Assembly: GCA_963827855.1 (NCBI GenBank)
Contig: CAWHBY010000002.1
Span: 3,782,001-3,846,000 of the forward strand
Length of the DNA stretch: 64,000 nt
From: DTPU01 sp963827855
GTDB lineage: Bacteria > Planctomycetota > Phycisphaerae > Sedimentisphaerales > Anaerobacaceae
Direction of reading: 5' to 3'
Part shown: piece by piece, positions 1 to 8,897 of the stretch
Position numbering within the stretch: position 1 is the first letter of the stretch
Layout of the letters: every line of letters starts with the position of its first letter
Program-made: the position numbers and the translations under genes
Notes under the pieces: generated by a model
Told to the model about the DNA's origin: nothing
Seen by the model: the letters and a program-made list of their open reading frames with translations, nothing else
Database searches by the model: none

Positions 1-144
1 CAGGGGCGCCCAAGTGTCATTATCGCCCACACCATCAAGGGCAAAGGTGTCTCATTCATGGAGGGGCAGCTCGCCTGGCACTACAGATCGCCGAATGGCG
101 ATCAGTTGCGCCAAGCACTAGAGGAGTTGGATGCCCGGGGATGA
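1..144 (+). CDS. Transketolase N-terminal subunit (3' end only)
   Basis: The first 47 codons visible are the C-terminal end of the thiamine-diphosphate-binding half of a split transketolase; the 5' part lies outside the window. The residues HTIKGKGVSFME followed by WHYRSP match the conserved end of the TPP/Mg-binding domain (HTxKGxG, then a WH pair). The TGA stop overlaps the ATG of the next gene (ATGA), so the two halves are translationally coupled. Split transketolases are common in bacteria and archaea. When they sit in polysaccharide loci they may act on a specialised sugar rather than in the pentose phosphate cycle; that role here is inference. Confidence 0.85.
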   Translation, partial: QGRPSVIIAHTIKGKGVSFMEGQLAWHYRSPNGDQLRQALEELDARG

Positions 145-1052
145 GGACCGCGTTTATCGAGACCCTCTGTGAAGTGGCGACGGAAGATACCCGTGTCTGG
201 CTGCTTACTGGCGACCTGGGCTTCTCAGTCTTGGAGCGCTTCTCCGAGCGATTTCCGGATCGATATCTCAATGTGGGTGTCGCCGAGCAGAATATGATGG
301 GCCTTGCCGCGGGCCTTGCTGCCAGCGGAAAGGTGGTGTTTGCGTACTCCATCGCGAATTTCCCCACACTCCGATGCCTTGAGCAGATCCGTAACGATGT
401 CTGCTACCATGGTGCGAACGTGAAGATCGTGGCCGTGGGGGGGGGCTTGTCCTATGCCTCACTGGGCTACACGCACCATGGGGTGGAGGACTTGGGCGTC
501 CTGCGGACGTTACCCAACCTTGTGGTCTTGGCTCCTGGCGACCCCGTGGAGACTCGTCTGGCCACCCGGGCGGCAGCGAAGCATCCGGGGCCGTGCTATA
601 TGCGACTTGGCAAAGCTGGGGAGCCCGTGGTGTACGCACAGACACCGGTGTTTGAAATCGGCAAGGCCAATGTGTTAAGCCAGGGCCACGACGTGGCTAT
701 CCTAAGCACCGGAGGCATGCTGCAAACGGCTGCTCAGGCTGCTGCTGTTCTGGAGGCACGTGGCGTCTCAGTGCTGCTGTTGAGCCTTCATACTGTCCAG
801 CCTCTAGATGAAGAAGCTGTGACCGATGCCGCGCATCGCACGGGTCGCCTTATTACGATTGAAGAGCACGGCCCCGGAGGTTTGGCTGATGCCGTTGCGG
901 AGGTTCTCTTACGCCGCGGCGTGTCCACGCGCTTTCAACCTCTGCGACTGGGGCGCCAGGCTGTGACCGTTGCTGGCAGCCAGTCCGGTCTGCTGCAGGG
1001 CTATGGACTCTCGGTTGAGGGAGTGGTCGACGCTGTAGTTAGCCTCTTCTGA
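141..1052 (+). CDS. Transketolase C-terminal subunit
   Basis: 303 residues, the usual length for the separate C-terminal half of a split transketolase. The N-terminal part is the pyrimidine-binding domain, with GDLGFSVLERF and then NVGVAEQNMMGLAAGLA, where the Glu of VAEQ would activate the TPP aminopyrimidine. A C-terminal transketolase domain follows (VAILSTGGML and EEHGPGGLADAVAEVL). It would pair with the upstream half to form the active 2-carbon transfer enzyme. The ATGA overlap fixes the start. Whether the pair serves central metabolism or makes a branched or unusual sugar for this locus cannot be told from sequence. Confidence 0.9.
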   Translation: MRTAFIETLCEVATEDTRVWLLTGDLGFSVLERFSERFPDRYLNVGVAEQNMMGLAAGLAASGKVVFAYSIANFPTLRCLEQIRNDVCYHGANVKIVAVGGGLSYASLGYTHHGVEDLGVLRTLPNLVVLAPGDPVETRLATRAAAKHPGPCYMRLGKAGEPVVYAQTPVFEIGKANVLSQGHDVAILSTGGMLQTAAQAAAVLEARGVSVLLLSLHTVQPLDEEAVTDAAHRTGRLITIEEHGPGGLADAVAEVLLRRGVSTRFQPLRLGRQAVTVAGSQSGLLQGYGLSVEGVVDAVVSLF

Positions 1053-1080
1053 AGGGTCTTCTGCATGCCGCCTGCTGTCG

Positions 1081-2016
1081 GTGTCCCAGCCTATGGCCTT
1101 GCCCGGGTTGTGTGTCGCAGGATCGCCTTATGCTGCGAGGGCTCCTTTGCACGATGAACGTATGCTTAGCTCGAGGGTGACCGTCATCTTGATGAGTCGA
1201 AATGAAGAGTCACGCATCGATCTGGCAATTAGGAACTACCTCGGGTTGTTCCCCATTGTGGCATCTGATAACCACAGCACTGACAGGACGCGTGATATAC
1301 TCAATGCGTATGGAGTGAGAGTCCATTTGCACGATGGTCCAAGGCAAGAATCACGGGAACTCGTAGAACACTTCTATAGCATTGCAGATACGCCGTACAT
1401 CATCATGGGCTTGGCAGGGGAATTCATGCCGTTGCCACTCTTGCAGAAGTTCGCAGAGATTGCTGAGACGGATGCGTATGATATCGTTCTGAATACCCGG
1501 AGAAACATAACGCAGGGAGTCTCATACTTCGGCTGGTGGCGAGAGGTGGGTAGCACGCTGCGTTTCTTCAAGCGAGGTTCTCTGAACCTTGACGAGCTCC
1601 GGATACATCAGCTCTTCAAGCCTGTCGTTCCGAATCATCGTGTTCTCAGAATGGGGGTCGAACCTGAACTTTGTATCTACCAATTGCGAGAGTATGATAC
1701 TGTCAGAACGACGCAGGTCAACTTGGACTACGGAGTTCAGGAGGCTGATCAGCGATTCAAGGATGGAACCTCCTATACTGCCTGGGAGGCAGTCAAGCGA
1801 ATCATCCTTCTTCATGCCTATTTCATTTTCCGCGGTGGGTGGCGTCGGGGCCGACTGGGATTCAGGGAGCTGTGGAGCGGTACGGTCTTGATAACCATCA
1901 TCTATTGGCGAGGGAGTGATCTTCGCCATCATATGACACGAGAAGATTGTGCTAGGGCGAACAGGGCGTATCGGATCGAGTTGTTGCGTAGGTTCAACGG
2001 CATGGAGGAAGCGTGA
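1081..2016 (+). CDS. Glycosyltransferase family 2-like protein
   Basis: Putative GT-A-fold transferase of about 284-311 residues. The N-terminal VTVILMSRNEESRIDLAIRN is typical of GT2 nucleotide-sugar enzymes. SDNHSTDRTRDIL occupies the place where most GT2 enzymes have the DDGSxDxT loop, so the first Asp position is altered. A basic and hydrophobic C-terminal segment (about residues 245-285) suggests membrane association. Translation may begin at the GTG given or at the ATG at 1162, which starts right before the Rossmann-like strand. It lies between the transketolase pair and an FkbM methyltransferase in the same direction. Donor and acceptor are unknown. Confidence 0.72.
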   Translation: MSQPMALPGLCVAGSPYAARAPLHDERMLSSRVTVILMSRNEESRIDLAIRNYLGLFPIVASDNHSTDRTRDILNAYGVRVHLHDGPRQESRELVEHFYSIADTPYIIMGLAGEFMPLPLLQKFAEIAETDAYDIVLNTRRNITQGVSYFGWWREVGSTLRFFKRGSLNLDELRIHQLFKPVVPNHRVLRMGVEPELCIYQLREYDTVRTTQVNLDYGVQEADQRFKDGTSYTAWEAVKRIILLHAYFIFRGGWRRGRLGFRELWSGTVLITIIYWRGSDLRHHMTREDCARANRAYRIELLRRFNGMEEA

Positions 2017-2079
2017 GTATCACAGAGGCGAGACGGCAATGGCGAGTCGCCACGACCTGCAGATACCTCAGTATCCTTC

Positions 2080-2086
2080 AAGGAGG
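2080..2086 (+). promoter_or_regulatory. Strong ribosome binding site deciding the FkbM start
   Basis: AAGGAGG lies 6 nt upstream of the ATG at 2093. This near-perfect Shine-Dalgarno sequence selects that ATG over the longer open frame beginning at 1949 (which would overlap the preceding gene) and over the ATG at 2039. Confidence 0.8.
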
Positions 2087-2092
2087 TCGTGT

Positions 2093-2839
2093 ATGAACTG
2101 GTCGGGTGTATCAGATAGATCGGTATTGGGCAGAGCTCTCAGGTTGCCCCTGCGGTTGATTCCGGAGAAGCTGGTGGTTCCAATCATGCAGGGCAGGTTG
2201 AAGGGGCAGAGGTGGATCGTTGGAGCGAGTGTCCACGGGTGTTGGCTGGGCAGCTATGAGTTTGAGAAGCGCAGGGCCTTTGAAGAGACTGTCCGGCCAG
2301 GAAGTGTTGTCTTTGACTTGGGGGCGCAGGCTGGGTTCTACACCCTTCTTGCATCAACGCTGGTCGGCCCAACAGGAAGAGTCCTGGCCTTCGAACCGCT
2401 TCCGCGCAACCTCTTCTATCTAAAGGAGCATGTACGGCTCAACAACATATCCAATGTGACCATCATTGACGCAGCTGTTTCTGACAGAGTCGGTGTAGCC
2501 TATTTTGACCAAGGGTGTAGCAGGCTCATGGGCCATCTGGCTGAAGGGGGAGAACTTCGGGTAGAAACGGTCATGCTGGACAAGCTGGTCTTGGAGGGCA
2601 GGGTGCCGGCGCCTGACCTGATGAAGATCGACATAGAGGGGGCAGAAGCGATGGCGTTGGAGGGCGCGAAGCTCACGCTTGCGGAAAGGCACCCAGACAT
2701 CTTTCTGTCTACCCATGGCAATACGGTTCACAAGACATGCTGCAGGTTTCTTGGGTCCCTCGGATACAGTCTGAGCACTATTGATGGAGGTGGCCTGGAA
2801 CAGGCAAGCGAAGTAGTCGCACTTTGGCGACGGTCATAG
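2093..2839 (+). CDS. FkbM family SAM-dependent methyltransferase
   Basis: 248 residues from the RBS-supported ATG. The Rossmann methyltransferase core is plain: VVFDLGAQAGFYTLLAS (motif I, SAM-binding; G-A-Q-A-G), then VLAFEPLPRNLFYLKEHV, and LMKIDIEGAEAMALEGA, the characteristic FkbM KxDIEGAE signature. FkbM enzymes O-methylate hydroxyl groups, and in polysaccharide loci usually a sugar of the repeat unit. The gene sits between a GT2-like gene and the flippase, in line with modification of a lipid-linked oligosaccharide. A second, diverged FkbM paralogue lies at 27107-27847. Confidence 0.88.
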   Translation: MNWSGVSDRSVLGRALRLPLRLIPEKLVVPIMQGRLKGQRWIVGASVHGCWLGSYEFEKRRAFEETVRPGSVVFDLGAQAGFYTLLASTLVGPTGRVLAFEPLPRNLFYLKEHVRLNNISNVTIIDAAVSDRVGVAYFDQGCSRLMGHLAEGGELRVETVMLDKLVLEGRVPAPDLMKIDIEGAEAMALEGAKLTLAERHPDIFLSTHGNTVHKTCCRFLGSLGYSLSTIDGGGLEQASEVVALWRRS

Positions 2840-2898
2840 AGTCGGGGGTGCCTCAAACCTGTGACTGAGTGTATCCGTTGGAGGATGGCGGTACCCCG

Positions 2899-4236
2899 AT
2901 GCCTGCAGCACCGATCAATACAAGACAGAGCCTGATCTATCTGGTTGCCAGGGTAGGAACCGGCATCATCCTGACAACCGCGACGATGCTGGTAGTGCCC
3001 CGTTTCATATCTCCCTCCGAAATGGGGCTGGTAGCCCTTACGCTCAGTATCTATGCATTTTTGTTGATTACCTGTGAAGGTGGATTCAGACTTCAGGCGA
3101 TAAGAACTGACTTGAGCAAGCAGCCGTTGCTGCCCGGGAATCTCCTCATCAATCAGACTGGCCACGTGGCCGTGGCCCTCTGTGTGCTCGGCCTCCTCTG
3201 GGGGATAGGACGGGTGCTCCTGCCTGAAATATGGCTCCAAAGTATTCCGCTGGTTGCTGCAATGCTCTTGTTCCAGCCGCTCTATTTCCGGAGGCAGATG
3301 GCCACCGTGGTTTTGGAGCGAGACCTCAATTTCAGAGCGATTGGCCGGATCGAGATTGTGGAGAATATTGCCTATAACGGCACACTTCTAGTGGGGGCCT
3401 GGAGTTCGCTTGGAGCAAAGAGCTTCGTTCTTGCCCATATCGTGCGGTGCCTGGGCAGCTTCCTTCAGGCGAGGCCGCTGCCCTTCATGTGGCCCAAGCT
3501 GCGGGGGAGAGAATGGCTCTCGATCGAGATAAGGCATGCATATCGTTACGGTTTTTCCATCCAGTCGATACAGTGGGTGCACAATCTCCGGGGGATGATC
3601 ACCAATAGTCTGATTGTGTCACTGGCTGGGGCTCCTGCTCTCGGCTTATATGACAGAAGCCAGTTGGTGGGTAACGCTGGCCTTGGGTTCCTGCAGGGCG
3701 TCTCCGATCGCTTTCTATTTGCCTACGTCTCAAAGCACTTCGGTTCCGATCCAGGCAGATGTAAGGAGACCCTTACGCGGGGCATTCGGATGATAACGTG
3801 GTTGGACAAGTTGCTGCACCTGGGCATCCTCTTCATAGGTCTACCCTTGTTGATGCATTTCTGGGGGGAGCGATGGAGTGGCATAAAGCCAATGGTGCCC
3901 ATCGTTGTGTTGGGGGTGGCTCTTTTCGGAAGCCTTACATTCCCCACGTATCCTCTGCTCAGTAGTACAGGGCACACACGATATATGTTGAGGATGGCGA
4001 TGTTGGCACTGGGAGTCACGCTCGTTGCGGGTCCGGTCCTGATCGGTCTGTTTGGAGTCTATGGCGCGTGCTGGCTAGGAGTAATCCTGTGGGCGATGGG
4101 GCTTTTGTGGATTCTGAAGGCCGAAGAGATTCTGGGCCGGTTTCCTTGGTTCCGGTCGTGGCTGTTGAGCGGTGCCACAGCCGGACTCCTGTACGTCTTC
4201 ATTCGCTACCTCATGGCCGCATCCCGTGGTAGCTGA
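2899..4236 (+). CDS. Oligosaccharide flippase (Wzx/MurJ-fold, polysaccharide biosynthesis protein)
   Basis: About 445 residues with many hydrophobic segments along the whole length, as expected of the 12-14 helix MOP superfamily. The N-terminal QSLIYLVARVGTGIILTTA, then LVVPRFISPSEMGLVALTLS, follows the Wzx pattern in which a first helix is followed by LG/PxxYGxxA-type residues. It would flip undecaprenyl-linked repeat units across the inner membrane for the polymerase encoded just downstream. The ATG chosen lies 15 nt after GGAGG; an in-frame GTG at 2869 is the alternative. The next gene starts 4 nt after this stop. Confidence 0.85.
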   Translation: MPAAPINTRQSLIYLVARVGTGIILTTATMLVVPRFISPSEMGLVALTLSIYAFLLITCEGGFRLQAIRTDLSKQPLLPGNLLINQTGHVAVALCVLGLLWGIGRVLLPEIWLQSIPLVAAMLLFQPLYFRRQMATVVLERDLNFRAIGRIEIVENIAYNGTLLVGAWSSLGAKSFVLAHIVRCLGSFLQARPLPFMWPKLRGREWLSIEIRHAYRYGFSIQSIQWVHNLRGMITNSLIVSLAGAPALGLYDRSQLVGNAGLGFLQGVSDRFLFAYVSKHFGSDPGRCKETLTRGIRMITWLDKLLHLGILFIGLPLLMHFWGERWSGIKPMVPIVVLGVALFGSLTFPTYPLLSSTGHTRYMLRMAMLALGVTLVAGPVLIGLFGVYGACWLGVILWAMGLLWILKAEEILGRFPWFRSWLLSGATAGLLYVFIRYLMAASRGS

Positions 4237-4240
4237 GCAA

Positions 4241-5173
4241 GTGAACGTGAGAGAATCATATCTACCGGAGGAAACGAGAGGTAGCCCAGACGGGGCTGCG
4301 GCTGCGGACTGGCAGAGCCTCAGCAGGCTTCCCAAGCCGGTCTGGAGGTTGATCAATTCGCCTTTCTTGACAGCGGGATTGTGCTTGCTGGGTGCCACGG
4401 TGGCGTTTTTCTGGTCAATCCACATGAGTCTCCTGTTTGTCTCTGCGTCGTACATATTCCTGGCTTACTACGTCGAACGCAAGAGTCTTGCCACGTTCAT
4501 CGTTCCTCCTTTGGCCATCTTTGCGGTGGCCAATTTCTTCAATTCCAGCTTGGGTGCTTTCTTGTCTGCAGAGGACATCTTCTCCAGCACTGTCGATGCC
4601 CACCTGACAACACACCTGGTCCTTGTCGGGACATTCCCTATCCTGATCCTAGTCTATTGGATGGTTAATCGCTCGAATCCACCTGTGGCGATGTCCGACA
4701 ACGGCAGGGTGCTGTCGTATCCGGACAATCAGCGGCTTCGCTTTGTGGCGGCTTCCGTCACTATCTTCACGGTCGCTCTACACTACGTCAGTATCTCCAG
4801 CGGGCTTGCGGATCGCGGCTCTGCCGGGGATTTCGTGCTCGATACGCCCTATGGATACTGGAGCTACTTTGCTGCGTTCAGCAAGTTGCAGTACATCGCT
4901 TACATGCTCGTTCCCTACTTGTATGTGACGAGTGGCAGGCTCGTCCGCATTGGACTCGTTGTGGGGGTCTGTGTGTATGTCCTCTTTGAGGCTGCGAATT
5001 CATCGAGAGGAGCGGTGGTCTTCCCCTTCATATTCATCGTATGTGGATACTGGATGATTGGCGGCAGTTTTCGACGAACTGCCTTTGCTGCTCTGTGGTC
5101 TTGCAGCTCTTACACTCGCAGTGATTCCCATATTGGGCAACTTCCGTGGAAGCGGCGCCCTGAGACAGAGTGA
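4241..5173 (+). CDS. O-antigen polymerase-like protein, N-terminal part (frame-broken)
   Basis: Multi-spanning membrane protein read from a GTG 4 nt after the flippase stop. Hydrophobic segments run from about residue 45 to residue 290, ending in VLFEAANSSRGAVVFPFIFIVCG, where the NSSRG stretch resembles the conserved Arg-containing loop of oligosaccharide repeat-unit polymerases. After about nucleotide 5060 this frame turns into non-hydrophobic residues and stops, while the membrane-protein reading continues in the next frame (5058-5822). The two pieces together (about 525-550 residues) make one Wzy-like polymerase. Either an indel inactivates it, or the assembly has a 1-nt error near the TTTT run at 5068-5071. 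Confidence 0.75.
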   Translation: MNVRESYLPEETRGSPDGAAAADWQSLSRLPKPVWRLINSPFLTAGLCLLGATVAFFWSIHMSLLFVSASYIFLAYYVERKSLATFIVPPLAIFAVANFFNSSLGAFLSAEDIFSSTVDAHLTTHLVLVGTFPILILVYWMVNRSNPPVAMSDNGRVLSYPDNQRLRFVAASVTIFTVALHYVSISSGLADRGSAGDFVLDTPYGYWSYFAAFSKLQYIAYMLVPYLYVTSGRLVRIGLVVGVCVYVLFEAANSSRGAVVFPFIFIVCGYWMIGGSFRRTAFAALWSCSSYTRSDSHIGQLPWKRRPETE

Positions 5174-5822
5174 TATGGTGGATTTGAAGGCGCGCTTAGG
5201 CCTGCTGATTGAATCCCAGAAGGCAAGCAGTGCCAGCGCCCGAGACACACCAGAGAATGCCACACGGCGGATGATTGGGTTGACATTGCTAGGGTGCACC
5301 GATCCTTTGATCTATGAGAACACGCCAAGACCTCGTGCCTTCGCAGGTTGGGCGGAGGTGGATAGCGTCATGTATCTATGGATGCCCAATATGTTCTTTC
5401 CAGACAAGCCGATCCTATTCGACGGCAATCGACTGTACCAACAGTACTCAGGCGTGGTCATCCCGAGAAACGGTATCACGATCAGCATCCAGGCAGATCT
5501 CTTTCGCCGTTTCGGTTGGATGGGTGTCATCCTTGGGTACCCGTTCTACGCATTGGCGGTCTCGCTCTTGGTGAGGTATGGGGTCAGGTCTTTTGGACGG
5601 ACAGAGAGTCGACTTTGGGGGCTGGCTGTCCTCTTGCTCATCTGTACATTCATCCATGGGGTCCCCTTTGGCACGATGCTGGAGATGGTGTGGAGTTTCG
5701 GTTACGACTTGCCCAAGTACCTTCTGGCTCTCGGGCTCGTGGTTCATTTCGCGAGGTATGCCGTGAGAAGCCGGGCGAGGGACCGTCTGCAGGACTCACC
5801 CGGGGCGGCTGCCACAGCATAG
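5058..5822 (+). CDS. O-antigen polymerase-like protein, C-terminal part (frame-broken)
   Basis: Continuation of the polymerase in the following frame. It opens with LLLCGLAALTLAVIPILGN, a membrane helix that would follow directly on the helix ending the upstream piece. A large soluble loop comes next, with WAEVDSVMYLWMPNMFFPDKP and GITISIQADLFRRFGWMGVI, a pattern typical of the periplasmic loop and following helix of oligosaccharide repeat-unit polymerases. Two or three C-terminal helices finish it. It has no convincing start of its own, so independent translation is unlikely unless by frameshifting or re-initiation. See the finding on this break. Confidence 0.72.
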   Translation: MAAVFDELPLLLCGLAALTLAVIPILGNFRGSGALRQSDMVDLKARLGLLIESQKASSASARDTPENATRRMIGLTLLGCTDPLIYENTPRPRAFAGWAEVDSVMYLWMPNMFFPDKPILFDGNRLYQQYSGVVIPRNGITISIQADLFRRFGWMGVILGYPFYALAVSLLVRYGVRSFGRTESRLWGLAVLLLICTFIHGVPFGTMLEMVWSFGYDLPKYLLALGLVVHFARYAVRSRARDRLQDSPGAAATA

Positions 5823-5828
5823 CTTTCC

Positions 5829-6899
5829 GTGAACGGAGAGTCAGTGGGTATTGAAAGGTCTTCACTCAACGAACGGTTCTGGAGAGACACCAAGGTCGTG
5901 GTGGCCGGTGCGAATGGGTTCATTGGTTCTCATCTGGTACGACGGCTTGTGGGTCTGGGTGCGCGGGTCCATGCAATCGCCAGGGCGAACGGTGAAGCCT
6001 GGCGACTCCGGGGTATCGAAGGCGACTACCGGTTCATTGAATCAGACATCGGAGATGCTGCCCAGGTCAAAGCGATCTTCTCTGAAGTATCGCCTGCCGT
6101 CACCTTCAATGCGGCGGCATACGGAGTCATGCACGGCGATCAGGACGTCGTGAGGGCCATAGACACAAACCTGAAGGGTGGCATCCATCTGCTTGAGGCG
6201 GCGAGGAGCATGCCTTGTCATCGGTTCGTCCACCTCGGTACTCGCTACGAATCCTTCAAGTACCTGCGTCCTGTGCGTGAGAGTGATCCTCAACGGCCCC
6301 AAGGGATCTACGGGATTACCAAATCGGCCGGTCAGATGGCCCTCGAGACACTTGCCCGGGAGAAGGAGGCGACACTCCGCACGGCCGTCCTATTCGGCGT
6401 CTATGGCCCCACGGAAAGCGCGAGGAAGTTCGTGCCGCACGCGATAACGTCCATGCTAAGGGGAGTACCCCTTGAAGTGACTGGGTGCGAACAGGTTCGC
6501 AACTACACATACGTTGAGGATGTGGCTGAAGCGCTGCTTCAACTGGCGGAGGTCGAGACGCCTGGCGTCTTGACGGTGAATATCGGCGCTCGCAAATCAG
6601 TGACGCTGAGAGAGTTGATTGGGTGCATTGAGAAGGTTATCGGTTGCCCTTCAGACGTGCGGTTCGGAGCGGTTGCGTACCGCACCGATGAGATTTGGAG
6701 AATGGTACCTGATCTCCGGCTGTGTCGGCAGGTACTCCATTGGGCTCCCCGGCTCTCTCTGATGGAAGGGATGTCCCGGACAGTTGAATGGTATAGGAAC
6801 AATGCGGGATTCGAATCTATCACTCACCGAAAGCAGACCCCGGCACCCTCTGGAGTGCCCGCAAAGCAGGTTGTTGGGCGTCCCGCCCTTGGAGAGTAG
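5829..6899 (+). CDS. NAD(P)-dependent sugar epimerase/dehydratase (extended SDR)
   Basis: 356 residues from a GTG. The nucleotide-binding motif is VVVAGANGFIGSHLVRRL (GxxGxxG), and the catalytic YxxxK is seen in YGITKSAGQMALE. The mid-domain FNAAAYGVMHGDQD and the C-terminal region ending in VEWYRNNAGF have the usual SDR layout of GalE/RmlB-type nucleotide-sugar enzymes. The active-site Ser/Thr position is unclear (LGTRYES). The substrate cannot be assigned: 4-epimerase, 4-ketoreductase or dehydratase are all possible. Its 3' end overlaps the reading frame of the next glycosyltransferase. Confidence 0.82.
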   Translation: MNGESVGIERSSLNERFWRDTKVVVAGANGFIGSHLVRRLVGLGARVHAIARANGEAWRLRGIEGDYRFIESDIGDAAQVKAIFSEVSPAVTFNAAAYGVMHGDQDVVRAIDTNLKGGIHLLEAARSMPCHRFVHLGTRYESFKYLRPVRESDPQRPQGIYGITKSAGQMALETLAREKEATLRTAVLFGVYGPTESARKFVPHAITSMLRGVPLEVTGCEQVRNYTYVEDVAEALLQLAEVETPGVLTVNIGARKSVTLRELIGCIEKVIGCPSDVRFGAVAYRTDEIWRMVPDLRLCRQVLHWAPRLSLMEGMSRTVEWYRNNAGFESITHRKQTPAPSGVPAKQVVGRPALGE

Positions 6900-7809
6900 G
6901 CCCACTGTCGCAGTCGTGGTGGTTGTCCACAACCGCCTTGAGTTCACGCGCAAGTGTCTCGGTAGCTTAGGACATGCCTCGCAGAAGGCTGAGCTCAAAG
7001 TGATTGTTGTGGACGACGGATCAAGCGATGGCACGTCCGAGTGGCTGAAGGCCAATGTCCCGGGCGTGACCGTACTAAGGGGGGATGGGAATCTGTGGTT
7101 CGGCGGAGGCAACCAGAAGGCCATAGAGTACGTGAAGGAAGCCATGCCCAAGGCTGACTATCTCATGACTCTCAACAATGACACAACCGTGCTCCCTGGT
7201 TGCATAGACGCGCTCGTGGAGGAGTCCCAAGGGGAGGCCACAGTGGGGGCGATTCTTCTGAATAGTGACCGCACGAGGATCCATTGCTTCGGGGCGTTCT
7301 GGAACCCGTGGAGAGGCTGGGTGCATTCAATGACCGGCCAAGGGCTGGCTGACCATCCCGAACTCGGCCGCGGTGTCTCTCGCTCATCGCAGATGCTGAA
7401 CACCACATGCACGCTCATTCCGATGAAGTGGATCAAGAGAGTACAGGGTATCAATGTCGCAAAGTATCCTCAGAACAAGGCTGACACAGACCTTCTCTGC
7501 AAGATATCTCGATCGGGTTCGCCTCTGAGGGTAACAAGTCGGGCGGTCGCGACCAATGATTCTGATACAGACAGGAAAGACCTGTCTATCAGGCGCATGG
7601 GTCTTGTTGAGTTTCTCCAGAAGTCTCTTGTGGAAAGGACTTCCCCCATTCACCTGCCCAGCGCAATTCAGTCTGTGTGGGAGACCGCGCCGACACGGCT
7701 GCAAGCCCTTCCCGTATTGACTCGAATGCTCATGATCTACGGGGCCCAGATGGGAGTCTCCCTGGTGCTTTGTCTCGTACGGCCGCTACGAACGATAAGG
7801 TCTACATGA
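6802..7809 (+). CDS. Glycosyltransferase family 2 (rhamnosyltransferase-like)
   Basis: GT-A enzyme with TVAVVVVVHNRLEFTRKCL, then VIVVDDGSSDGTSEWL (DDGSxDGT), NLWFGGGNQKAIEYV and LMTLNNDTTVLPGCI, where the NND is the metal-binding DxD equivalent. The GGGN element and this order match the rhamnosyltransferase-like GT2 subfamily (WsaF/GumK-neighbour type). A C-terminal hydrophobic stretch (LMIYGAQMGVSLVLCLV) suggests membrane attachment. The start is uncertain: the ATG given overlaps the previous gene by 98 nt, and TTG codons at 6871/6874 would reduce this to about 25-30 nt. The stop overlaps the next ATG (ATGA). Confidence 0.82.
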   Translation: MRDSNLSLTESRPRHPLECPQSRLLGVPPLESRPTVAVVVVVHNRLEFTRKCLGSLGHASQKAELKVIVVDDGSSDGTSEWLKANVPGVTVLRGDGNLWFGGGNQKAIEYVKEAMPKADYLMTLNNDTTVLPGCIDALVEESQGEATVGAILLNSDRTRIHCFGAFWNPWRGWVHSMTGQGLADHPELGRGVSRSSQMLNTTCTLIPMKWIKRVQGINVAKYPQNKADTDLLCKISRSGSPLRVTSRAVATNDSDTDRKDLSIRRMGLVEFLQKSLVERTSPIHLPSAIQSVWETAPTRLQALPVLTRMLMIYGAQMGVSLVLCLVRPLRTIRST

Positions 7810-8897
7810 AGAAGTTGAGACGGATTGTGCTGGTGACGGGCGCTCCTGCGTGCTCAGGGCTTGCCTACTATCATTACCTGGCGATCCGGGATAGATCGCG
7901 ATATCCAGTGGAGATCGTTGACAACGGCCAAGCGTCCTACGGCCGGACTCTCCCTCAGCGTCTGGCTGCGAGGGCGCAGCGAGCTCTAGGGGTGGCAAGG
8001 AGCCAATTCTCGCGTGTGCTACCCGCGGTCGGGAAGCAGCCGGATGAAGCGGCAATCGTGCTGTACAATCTGGCGTGCGTCACCCCTGACGAGATCAGGA
8101 GGTTGTCTGAACTGGGGGTGGCTCTATATGCTTACTTCCCGGACTCTCCTTTCGGAATACCGGCAAGCTCCTGGGCCGACATCCGCAGGGTCTTGCCATT
8201 GTTCACAGGGGTTTTTACCTTCTTGAATGATCTGGTCCCTGTGTTCTATCAGTATGGAGCCCGGCGAGTTCGGCGAGTTCCTTTTGCCTATTGCCGCTAT
8301 ACTCACCTTCGAACGGACGTCCACCGTGCACCGGACGGCCATCTGTACTACTTTGGCACGTATGGCCCTACGGTGGAGAGGTGGCTGATGCCTCTTGCTC
8401 ACTTCAATCTGATCATTCATGGGCACGGCTGGAGTCGAGCGTCGAGTCCAGAGTTGCGGAAGGCTTCAATGCACTCGGCGGCCATAGACAGCCAGATGGG
8501 CAAGGCAGCAGAAGGGCAGCTCGTCGTGAATTTCATCCGGGCTGAGCATGGTTCCGGCCACTCCATGAAGACGTTTGAGCTCCCTGCCGCGGGTGCCTGC
8601 GTCATCACCAATCGAAGTGAGGAGCAGCTGGAGTTCTTCCCCGAAGGGTCAGGGGTCTGCTACTTCAACACTGTAGAGGAGATGACGGGACTAGTCGCGA
8701 GGTGTATGGAAGATCCCTCCCGCATCGTTGCGGCTATAGGGAAACGGGATGCCTATCTGGTCGGCCACAGCTACCATGAGCGGGTGGAGACTCTCTTGGA
8801 CGAGATTGAAGGTGGTTTCGATGACAGGACTCCTGCCTTTGACGGGAGCGATGGCCAGTGTGCTGGAAGGCCATGCGCTTGCCGGCTGTCTCGTTAG
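7806..8897 (+). CDS. CgeB-like glycosyltransferase
   Basis: 363 residues from an ATG that overlaps the previous stop (ATGA). The C-terminal third, with NFIRAEHGSGHSMKTFELPAAG, then CVITNRSEEQLEFFPEG and HSYHERVETLLDEI, matches the Glyco_trans_1_2 domain found in CgeB-type proteins, a GT-B donor-binding half. The N-terminal half (RRIVLVTGAPACSGLAYYHYLAI) would be the acceptor half. No precise specificity can be given. The coupled start and stop with the GT2 upstream suggest the two act successively on the same glycan. Confidence 0.72.
   Translation: MKKLRRIVLVTGAPACSGLAYYHYLAIRDRSRYPVEIVDNGQASYGRTLPQRLAARAQRALGVARSQFSRVLPAVGKQPDEAAIVLYNLACVTPDEIRRLSELGVALYAYFPDSPFGIPASSWADIRRVLPLFTGVFTFLNDLVPVFYQYGARRVRRVPFAYCRYTHLRTDVHRAPDGHLYYFGTYGPTVERWLMPLAHFNLIIHGHGWSRASSPELRKASMHSAAIDSQMGKAAEGQLVVNFIRAEHGSGHSMKTFELPAAGACVITNRSEEQLEFFPEGSGVCYFNTVEEMTGLVARCMEDPSRIVAAIGKRDAYLVGHSYHERVETLLDEIEGGFDDRTPAFDGSDGQCAGRPCACRLSR

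Noticed and set aside
1949..2092. Longer start for the first FkbM methyltransferase
   Set aside because: Would overlap the preceding gene by 68 nt and lacks an RBS, whereas AAGGAGG stands 6 nt before the ATG at 2093.
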